NCBI GenBank assembly: GCA_964373775.1
Contig: CAYJWA010000016.1
Coordinates: 1 to 17,429, forward strand
DNA from: UBA10002 sp964373775
Lineage (GTDB): Bacteria; Patescibacteriota; Minisyncoccia; Phycocordibacterales; UBA10002
DNA: 17,429 bases
Direction of reading: 5' to 3'
Below, one piece after another: positions 13,418 through 17,429 of the stretch. The translations under genes and the position numbers were made by a program. The notes under the pieces were generated by a model. That model was not told the DNA's origin. It ran no database searches and saw nothing but the letters and a program-made list of their open reading frames with translations. Numbering within the stretch: position 1 is the stretch's first letter; the number at the start of each line of letters is the position of its first letter.

Positions 13418-14170
13418 TTATCCTAACATATCCCGAATAATCCGCTTGGTGTGCTCGGGGTCAGTTACCTCAATAACATCCACTCCGGTTGCAATCACCG
13501 GATGGTCGTTGCCGCCAATGCCGAGGTCGTCGCCAACAAACGCCATTTCGGTTCGGCGAATGTTGAGATGCTTTTCCATCTGCATAATGCCGTACGCCTT
13601 ATCAATCCCTTTTCGTGTCACATCAATAGAGGATGTCCCACCCGTGCGAATCTCAAAATCGGGAATAAACTTCCCAAGCACGGCTATCATCGCGAGCCGC
13701 TTCTTCCTGTCCGGGTCCCAGGCGGACTTGAGCGGGAAAGGTGCTTGGCTTCCGTATGCGGCAAAGGTAACCTGTGTTGCGCGGTCTTCAATCAGCTCGC
13801 CATAAACCTTCTCTGGAACGACAAAACCGACCTCATCAAACATCTTTTCAAATGCTTCAAAGATTCGCTGTTTTTCCTCGTCACTAAACGTCTCAGTATA
13901 GATATTCTCCCAGCTGTTCTTGCTGAAACGATAAAATGCAGAACCGCAAGTAGGAAACAAGAAAAGATTTTCCAGCTTGCCTGCAGCCAACTTCGGGACA
14001 AACTGTTTTTGAAACTGCGTGAACGAGCCACCGGAAATCACTGATACCTTTTTCAACTCCAAAAGCGCGCGGAGAAGCGCCGCCATCTCGTCGTCCATGG
14101 GTTGTTTACTCTCGGTAAGCGTCTTATCCAAATCAAAAACAACCAGTTTTTTGTTCTGAAATAACGACAT
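13418..14170 (-). CDS. HAD-IIB phosphatase, phosphomannomutase/sugar-phosphatase-like
   Basis: This 250-residue protein of the HAD superfamily, subclass IIB, has motif I VVFDLDKTLTESK (Asp13, Asp15), motif II VISGGS (about 44-49), and the metal motif FVGDDLGIGGNDHPV near residue 212. The motif I/II spacing and the alpha/beta cap resemble eukaryotic-type phosphomannomutases and sucrose/trehalose-phosphate phosphatases, so a sugar phosphate is a reasonable but unproven substrate. The adjacent galU gene supports a role in sugar-phosphate or nucleotide-sugar metabolism. The start at 14170 gives the natural N-terminus just before motif I. Confidence 0.82.
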   Translation of the reverse strand: MSLFQNKKLVVFDLDKTLTESKQPMDDEMAALLRALLELKKVSVISGGSFTQFQKQFVPKLAAGKLENLFLFPTCGSAFYRFSKNSWENIYTETFSDEEKQRIFEAFEKMFDEVGFVVPEKVYGELIEDRATQVTFAAYGSQAPFPLKSAWDPDRKKRLAMIAVLGKFIPDFEIRTGGTSSIDVTRKGIDKAYGIMQMEKHLNIRRTEMAFVGDDLGIGGNDHPVIATGVDVIEVTDPEHTKRIIRDMLG

Positions 14171-14218
14171 CAGAAATACAACACGGAAAACATCTTCTTT
14201 GTTAGGGAGAAGCGAGGG

Positions 14219-14779
14219 CTACAAAAAGCTCGCCACTCCCGCAACCGCGAGAATCCCCAGAAAGTTCATCACGAACGCAAGAGGAAGAAGAACGGCGATT
14301 CTGGTGCGTGAGAGTCCGAGGAGCGAGAGTCCGAACTCGTCCGGAAGCGGCGAGGCAATGATAAACGCCCCGAGGAGCGGCGCGAGCCATTTCCAGAAGC
14401 CAAGGTGAAAGGAGTTGAGAAAATGGCGTACGGCTCTTTTGGGGAACAACCCTTTGATGTCTTCGGCCAGCCGGTCACGTATAAAGAGGAACAGGACGAG
14501 ATCTCCGCACATCGCGCCGAGCGCCCCGAAGAACGCTACCGTCCACGGCGAAACGTTTTGCGAGAGTTCGGCGAGGAAAATAGCGGCCGGGGCAATCGTG
14601 AACGCCGAGGTGAAAAAAAGTCCCACCGCGAAACTTTCAAAAATCTTCCCCGCATCTGTTGCCGCAAGCAAGCTCGCCAATGCGCCGGAAGAAATCAAAA
14701 TCCACGCAAGTACCACGCTCACCGCAACCGCAATGAGGTCTTCTTTGAGATTTTGGCGGGCGCGGGTTCGAGACAACAT
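14219..14779 (-). CDS. Five-helix integral membrane protein of unknown function
   Basis: This 186-residue protein has five hydrophobic segments: LIAVAVSVVLAWILISS, FAVGLFFTSAFTIAPAAIFL, VAFFGALGAMCGDLVLFLFI, LAPLLGAFIIASPLPDEFG and LLPLAFVMNFLGILAVAG. The ASPLPDEFGLSLLGLS motif and Gly-rich helices resemble small DedA/VTT-like or small-exporter-like CPR proteins, but I cannot assign the family with confidence. A longer frame starts at 14815, but its first codons coincide with the T-run and stem of a terminator (14796-14826). The ATG at 14779 (MLSRTRARQNL, positive-inside) is therefore preferred. The HAD gene follows on the same strand. Confidence 0.7.
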   Translation of the reverse strand: MLSRTRARQNLKEDLIAVAVSVVLAWILISSGALASLLAATDAGKIFESFAVGLFFTSAFTIAPAAIFLAELSQNVSPWTVAFFGALGAMCGDLVLFLFIRDRLAEDIKGLFPKRAVRHFLNSFHLGFWKWLAPLLGAFIIASPLPDEFGLSLLGLSRTRIAVLLPLAFVMNFLGILAVAGVASFL

Positions 14780-14795
14780 CGCCTTTAGTATGACA

Positions 14796-14826
14796 AAGAA
14801 AAAGAGCGCCATCAAACTGATGGCGC
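14796..14826 (-). terminator. Intrinsic terminator of the 48-residue membrane protein gene
   Basis: On the minus strand a perfect 9-bp stem GCGCCATCA/TGATGGCGC with a 3-nt loop is followed by TCTTTTTCTTTG. It lies 20 bp beyond the small gene's stop and overlaps the longest possible start of the next gene, which argues for that gene's shorter start. Confidence 0.85.
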
Positions 14827-14846
14827 CCCGCGCCGACTGGAATCGC

Positions 14847-14993
14847 TCATCTAAAAATCTTATGGAAGAGATGATACACCCCGAGACCGAGAGCGATAAA
14901 TACGCCCCAACTAACTATGAGCATTACCAGCCAACCAAGCGCCAACCGCCACCCTTGAAGAGGCCGATCTGAAGGAACTTTGATGTCGTACAT
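14847..14993 (-). CDS. Small single-helix membrane protein (48 residues)
   Basis: The ATG at 14993 opens MYDIKVPSDRPLQGWRLALG and ends ...VYHLFHKIFR at a TGA. The middle (ALGWLVMLIVSWGVFIALGLG, about residues 18-38) is one clear transmembrane helix with a basic C-terminus. An AAAGG Shine-Dalgarno-like site lies 7 nt before the ATG. A promoter (15015-15043) and a strong terminator (14796-14826) bracket it exactly, so it looks like a stand-alone transcription unit. I do not recognise a family. Confidence 0.65.
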   Translation of the reverse strand: MYDIKVPSDRPLQGWRLALGWLVMLIVSWGVFIALGLGVYHLFHKIFR

Positions 14994-15014
14994 ATAAAAC
15001 CTTTCGTTTTGAGT

Positions 15015-15043
15015 ACACTACTCCTTGGAGACAGCCGCGTCAA
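15015..15043 (-). promoter_or_regulatory. Promoter of the small membrane protein gene
   Basis: The minus-strand -35 TTGACG (15038-15043) is separated by 17 bp from a weak -10 TAGTGT (15015-15020). The expected transcription start is about 15 nt before the ATG at 14993. Confidence 0.5.
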
Positions 15044-15123
15044 TTACATCGTATCGTCGCGATGCACCACGAGCAGTTTGAGATTATCTGGAAATCAGTT
15101 GGAGAAAAAGCCCCCCATCAAAC

Positions 15124-15612
15124 TTAGAGCGCAACCGTGTGATGAATGAGTTCGAGCGGATAGCGTTTCCCCGCAAGATAGTCGCGCACTTCTTGCTTGA
15201 TATCGCTATCCCGAAGCGTCTTGCTGTCCATCGCGTCAATCTCTTCCGAGGTGAACCAGCGCGCTTCGGAGATATCGTCCTCAATCTTTCCTGTCGGCTT
15301 CTCTGAAATAGTCCCGACAAAAATAAGTTTGAGTGCATGCGGGGTCGCGCCGAAGTGAGCGGTCTGGTCTTTTCGCACAAGCGAATTCACTGAAAGAAGA
15401 TGCGTGGGCGTAAAGTCGTATCCGGTTTCTTCTTTCACTTCCCGCTTCACGGAATCAATTGGATTCTCGCCTGAATCTATCCACCCTGCCGGCTGATTCC
15501 ACTTGCCGTGGTCAGGATGCGCGGGATTATTTTCCCTCACCAATAAAAACTTGCCGCCTCGCGGAATGATGGCTCCGACCGCGCAAAATGTTTGGGTATA
15601 GACGCGCGGCAT
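15124..15612 (-). CDS. Nudix hydrolase (paralogue 2)
   Basis: This 162-residue Nudix protein has an intact Nudix box, G-x5-E-x7-REVKEETGY (Gly43 to Tyr65), and is closely similar along its length to the protein at 11836-12327. The pair probably arose by duplication; differences cluster in the loop after GKFLLV (ENNPAHPDHGKW here, ERLGEKNPDTGKW there), which may alter substrate choice. The substrate is unknown. The ATG at 15612 lies only 8 bp after the 3' end of the tRNA-His-like gene, so the two are probably transcribed together and the mRNA's 5' end would be set by tRNA processing. Confidence 0.9.
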   Translation of the reverse strand: MPRVYTQTFCAVGAIIPRGGKFLLVRENNPAHPDHGKWNQPAGWIDSGENPIDSVKREVKEETGYDFTPTHLLSVNSLVRKDQTAHFGATPHALKLIFVGTISEKPTGKIEDDISEARWFTSEEIDAMDSKTLRDSDIKQEVRDYLAGKRYPLELIHHTVAL

Positions 15613-15620
15613 ATATATTG

Positions 15621-15716
15621 GGCGACTAGGGAGAATCGAACTTGGGCGACGGTCCGGTTATGCTCCGGATCTTGGAACTCCACAGGTTCCCGTGCTGCTA
15701 TTACACCACAGTCGCC
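15621..15716 (-). tRNA. tRNA-His(GUG)-like gene with an abnormal T arm and duplicated 3' end
   Basis: With G-1 at 15716, an 8-pair acceptor including G-1:C73 (a tRNA-His hallmark) forms with 15621-15628. The D stem is GUGU/GCAC. The anticodon stem GGAAC/GUUCC holds the loop CUGUGGA, anticodon GUG. The distal T loop UUCGAUU is canonical, but only two of five T-stem pairs form, and about 27 extra bases sit between the variable region and the T loop. Those bases contain a 5-bp hairpin (UCCGG/CCGGA, 7-nt loop) followed by GUCGCC, which can also pair with the acceptor 5' strand. The CCA tail is not fully encoded. It may be functional, an insertion-broken pseudogene, or a tRNA-like regulator. Confidence 0.6.
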
Positions 15717-15780
15717 ATCACTATCTACTCTAGTACGACATACAGAGCGCTTGCAAAAAAGCGTAGCCAAGACACTCCTT

Positions 15781-15808
15781 GCTCCACTTTACCCAAGTAA
15801 AGTGGAGC
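15781..15808. promoter_or_regulatory. 28-bp palindrome of the his-linked operator family, upstream of the tRNA-His-like gene
   Basis: Perfect 12-bp arms GCTCCACTTTAC / GTAAAGTGGAGC flank a CCAA centre. It lies 65 bp upstream of the tRNA-like 5' end and 24 bp after the stop of the EF-Tu-like gene. No TTGACA sits at the spacing seen in P1-P3. A weak tRNA promoter candidate (TTGCAA then TACTAG, 15-bp spacer) lies downstream of it on the minus strand. Confidence 0.6.
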
Positions 15809-15831
15809 CGCAAAAAACAGAAACGAATGGG

Positions 15832-16092
15832 CTACTCAACCTTTGAGATGCGCGCGCCGTCTTTGGCGGGCTGCGAAAGTTTCAGGGCAACCTCCTGCCC
15901 TTTCTTCCCCGCCTCAACCGGCGCATGGTCTAACTGCATTGAAGAGACCGTTTCTTCAAACTCGGTCGCCCCGCGCGAGACCTTGACCCTATCTCCCACC
16001 TTGAGCGCACCGGCGAGCTTGACTACCGCCACCCCTATTTTGTCGTACCAATGAGTGACTTTCCCAATCTCTTTTTCTTTTGTTTCCGCCAT
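15832..16092 (-). CDS. Translation elongation factor-like protein (EF-Tu domain II-like)
   Basis: This 86-residue protein consists of a single beta-barrel domain resembling domain II of translational GTPases and the C-terminal domain of some U32 peptidases. Family-typical segments are IGKVTHWYDKIGVAVVKL, ALKVGDRVKV, GATEFEETVSSMQLDH and AGKKGQEVALKL. There is no GTPase domain. Stand-alone copies are usually annotated only as elongation-factor-like proteins of unknown role. The start at 16092 (MAETKEKEIGKV) is the natural one. The upstream gap has a TACAAT -10 candidate on the minus strand (about 16140-16145). Confidence 0.8.
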   Translation of the reverse strand: MAETKEKEIGKVTHWYDKIGVAVVKLAGALKVGDRVKVSRGATEFEETVSSMQLDHAPVEAGKKGQEVALKLSQPAKDGARISKVE

Positions 16093-16177
16093 AAAAATGA
16101 AAAATTAAGAGGTTTTTAATTGTTCTCGACGCAGGGGGTATTGTAACACAGCAGAAACCTATTTAATAGGATTTATT

Positions 16178-16390
16178 TCAAATGTATTGTGGAGAGTAGA
16201 TCGTATCAAATGGAACCACTTTAAAGATTTTGACCCCGCTTGTGTTCTGAACTTTGTCCATAATGCCTTCTAGTGAGTTCCCACTTGCAAAGACCTTGCC
16301 GTAGTCATCAGAAACGGCAACCCATTTATCCTTAAATGTTCGCAATAACTTATTGAAGTTGGCGGTACACCCTTCATATTTCGCCGACAA
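16178..16390 (-). CDS. Small DUF5678-like protein
   Basis: This protein is up to 70 residues long. The core KDKWVAVSDDYGKVFASGNS, then KIFKVVPFD, matches the pattern of small DUF5678-type proteins (W-V-A-[IV] ... G-x-V-x-A-S-G ... VP). These small soluble beta/alpha proteins are of unknown function. The only in-frame start upstream of the conserved part is a TTG at 16390, giving TTG-SAKYEG. No ATG fits, so the start is uncertain and the gene could be an N-terminally trimmed relic. It lies between tRNA-Leu and the EF-Tu-like gene. Confidence 0.6.
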   Translation of the reverse strand: MSAKYEGCTANFNKLLRTFKDKWVAVSDDYGKVFASGNSLEGIMDKVQNTSGVKIFKVVPFDTIYSPQYI

Positions 16391-16472
16391 AATATATTAA
16401 GGGTCTGCAAATCCTCTCACACAAGCAAAGCAGTTTGCTTGCTCCGCGCATAATTCTCGCGGACTCGTTTTA

Positions 16473-16556
16473 TGCGCGGGAGAGGACTTGCACCTCCAAA
16501 CCCATAATGGGCGCTGCCACCTCAAGGCAGTGCGTTTTCTATTTCGCCACCCGCGC
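16473..16556 (-). tRNA. tRNA-Leu(GAG)
   Basis: The acceptor stem GCGCGGG/CCCGCGC has discriminator A. The anticodon stem CUGCC/GGCAG holds the loop UUGAGGU, anticodon GAG. The long variable arm (CCCAUUAUGGG) is of class II type, as expected for leucine. The T stem GGAGG/CCUCU encloses UGCAAGU, in which the usual second U of the T loop is G. CCA is not encoded. The gene follows rplS on the same strand. Confidence 0.9.
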
Positions 16557-16567
16557 GCGGTTTTATC

Positions 16568-17044
16568 TTATGCTGTCGTAGGTGTTTCCGCAACTGCTTG
16601 TCCCGCGAAGCCTTGGCGAAGGGGGAGGAGGGGTTCCGCTTTAATTTGCCTTTGTTCCACTCGCTCATGACGCATGGCGCGGCGGATTTCTTTGACCGCT
16701 TTCTTGCGAATATAATAGAGCTTGACGCGCCGGACTTTGGCGCGCTTTAATATTTCAATTTTATCAATGGTCGGCGCGTAGAGTGGAAAAATCCGCTCCA
16801 CTCCCACCCCGCCGACGACACGGCGGACAGTAAAGGTCGCGCCTGGCTCTGCTCCATGCTTGCGCGCAAGCACAAGTCCTTCAAATGCCTGCAAGCGGCT
16901 CTTTTCTTTCACTTTGCTTTTTTTCGCATGGTCTTTCTCCGTCACCCGTTCTGTAATTTTCTGCCAGACGCGCACCGTGTCCCCTGCCCGCAGGTCAAGA
17001 TTCTTGCGCTCCTCAATATTTACTGATGAAATGATAATACTCAT
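16568..17044 (-). CDS. rplS: 50S ribosomal protein L19
   Basis: This 158-residue protein contains the bL19 core: GDTVRVWQKI, RLQAFEGLVLARK, FTVRRVVGGVGVERIFPLYAP and the KVRRVKLYYIRKKA signature. It sits at the 30S-50S interface. The ATG at 17044 (MSIIISSVNIEERKN) is preferred to one three codons upstream. It is longer than the usual 115 residues for two reasons. A charged, Lys-rich insertion (about 31-48) separates the first strand from RLQAFEG. A C-terminal tail of about 38 residues ends in LPLRQGFAGQAVAETPTTA, part of which is encoded by a dispersed repeat (16595-16624). tRNA-Leu follows 11 bp after the stop. Confidence 0.93.
   Translation of the reverse strand: MSIIISSVNIEERKNLDLRAGDTVRVWQKITERVTEKDHAKKSKVKEKSRLQAFEGLVLARKHGAEPGATFTVRRVVGGVGVERIFPLYAPTIDKIEILKRAKVRRVKLYYIRKKAVKEIRRAMRHERVEQRQIKAEPLLPLRQGFAGQAVAETPTTA
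16595..16624. repeat. Dispersed GC-rich repeat forming the C-terminal tail of L19
   Basis: The plus-strand stretch TGTCCCGCGAAGCCTTGGCG AAGG reads on the minus strand as LRQGFAGQ inside the L19 tail. It resembles the repeat inside the RluA-family gene (RLRQGYGGQ at about 17317-17369). Both lie in frame. Confidence 0.55.
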
Positions 17045-17160
17045 ACCCAGCAATCTAGCATAACATCAAAAAATTTTCAATTTTGCAATTACCAATTTTC
17101 AATAAATGTTCCAATGTCCCAATTTGAAAATTAAAGAATTAAATCGTAAATTGAGCATTG
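17045..17160. other. AT-rich intergenic spacer
   Basis: This spacer is low-complexity, with repeated CAATTTTCAAT, CCAATTTTCAATAAA and CCAATTTGAAAATTAAAG motifs that are partly self-complementary. It separates the RluA-family gene from rplS and probably carries the rplS promoter, but no hexamer pair stands out. I see no gene in it. Confidence 0.5.
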
Positions 17161-17429
17161 TTAATTCCGACTTTCAAAAACTGACAACGCTCTCTGAAAA
17201 TCGGCGGGATAGGGTGCCTCTACTTTTATTTTCTTTCCGCTCGGAAGTGTGAAAGAGAGAGAACGAGAATGGAGCGCAAGGCGCGCGAAACCGAGCGGAC
17301 AGTCGCGTTTGGCCCCGCCTTCGCCAACCTGCCCGCCATAACCTTGGCGCAGGCGGGGGCTCCGGCGGGTAAAGGCATAAAGTTTGTCGCACACAATGGG
17401 GTAGTTGATGGCTTTGAGGTGCACGCGGA
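17161..17429 (-). CDS. RluA-family pseudouridine synthase, C-terminal part (runs off the right edge)
   Basis: The last 88 or so residues of a large-subunit rRNA pseudouridine synthase of the RluA/RluD type are visible: RVHLKAINYPIVCDKLYA, then CPLGFARLALHSRSLSF and FTLPSGKKIKVEAPYPADF. The catalytic aspartate lies upstream, outside the window. Between KLYA and CPLG, the segment RLRQGYGGQVGEGGAKR is encoded by a GC-rich dispersed repeat (about 17317-17369) that keeps the frame open. In the family this loop is variable and near the surface, so the insertion may be tolerated. The GTG at 17424 is an internal valine codon, not the start. Confidence 0.88.
   Translation of the reverse strand, partial: RVHLKAINYPIVCDKLYAFTRRSPRLRQGYGGQVGEGGAKRDCPLGFARLALHSRSLSFTLPSGKKIKVEAPYPADFQRALSVFESRN
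17317..17369. repeat. Dispersed GC-rich repeat inside the RluA-family gene
   Basis: The stretch contains CGCCAACCTGCCCGCCATAA and CCTTGGCGCAGGCGGG and is translated in frame as LRQGYGGQVGEGG on the minus strand. It shares its core with the L19-tail repeat at 16595-16624, and more loosely with the intergenic GC repeats at 3341-3425 and 5650-5745. Confidence 0.6.

Noticed and set aside
5786..15808. CRISPR array made of the 28-bp palindromes
   Set aside because: Copies are few, widely and irregularly spaced, tied to promoter boxes, and not separated by uniform spacers; no cas gene is present.
1..17429. Recoded TGA (as in Gracilibacteria and Absconditabacteria)
   Set aside because: TGA ends the phosphatase, the TrpR-family gene and the small membrane protein at natural C-termini, and conserved glycines are encoded normally.

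Overview
The window looks like a chromosomal fragment of a Patescibacteria/CPR bacterium, probably Parcubacteria-like. This is inferred from compact bacterial genes with few clear Shine-Dalgarno sites, repeat-rich intergenic spacers, and GC-rich repeats that run in frame through genes (RQGFAGQ- and RQGYGGQ-type peptides). The genetic code appears standard: TGA ends the HisB-type phosphatase, the TrpR-family regulator and a small membrane protein.

Layout. Positions 1-1443 (minus) hold a branched-chain amino-acid-type ABC substrate-binding protein and the first codons of a LivH-like permease, separated by a 152-bp inverted-repeat element. Positions 1686-5588 are the only plus-strand genes: a MacA/HlyD-like adaptor, a MacB/LolD-type ATPase and a MacB/FtsX-type permease. 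From 5832 to the right edge everything is on the minus strand. Read 5'->3' from the right it holds: a partial RluA-family pseudouridine synthase, ribosomal protein L19, tRNA-Leu(GAG), a DUF5678-like protein, an EF-Tu domain II-like protein, an abnormal tRNA-His(GUG)-like gene, a Nudix hydrolase, a 48-residue membrane protein with its own promoter and terminator, a five-helix membrane protein, a HAD-IIB phosphatase, GalU, a second Nudix hydrolase, a short-chain dehydrogenase, a metallo-beta-lactamase-fold hydrolase, a TrpR/YerC-family repressor, and a hisD-hisC-hisB(N) operon followed by two small related proteins and a strong terminator.

The most interesting part is 5.8-10.3 kb. The TrpR/YerC-like regulator gene and the his operon are preceded by three copies of one promoter design. 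Each has a perfect TTGACA -35 box, a TACACT -10 box embedded in a 28-bp palindrome (core TTTACTTAAGTAAA or variants), and a second palindrome just upstream of the -35. The two palindromes lie 50-53 bp apart centre to centre, about five helical turns. This looks like an autoregulated, histidine-linked repressor circuit with paired operators. A further palindrome lies upstream of the tRNA-His-like gene and another just beyond the operon terminator.

The hisD leader also contains a structured segment that is duplicated with 102 identical bases on the far side of hisDCB, just before the two small proteins. In the hisD copy a 13-bp hairpin precedes the start codon, and an upstream segment of the same leader can pair with its 5' arm, as expected for an attenuator. 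The his genes present cover only the last three biosynthetic steps.

All functional calls rest on reading the sequence and remembered family features. No searches or folding programs were run.
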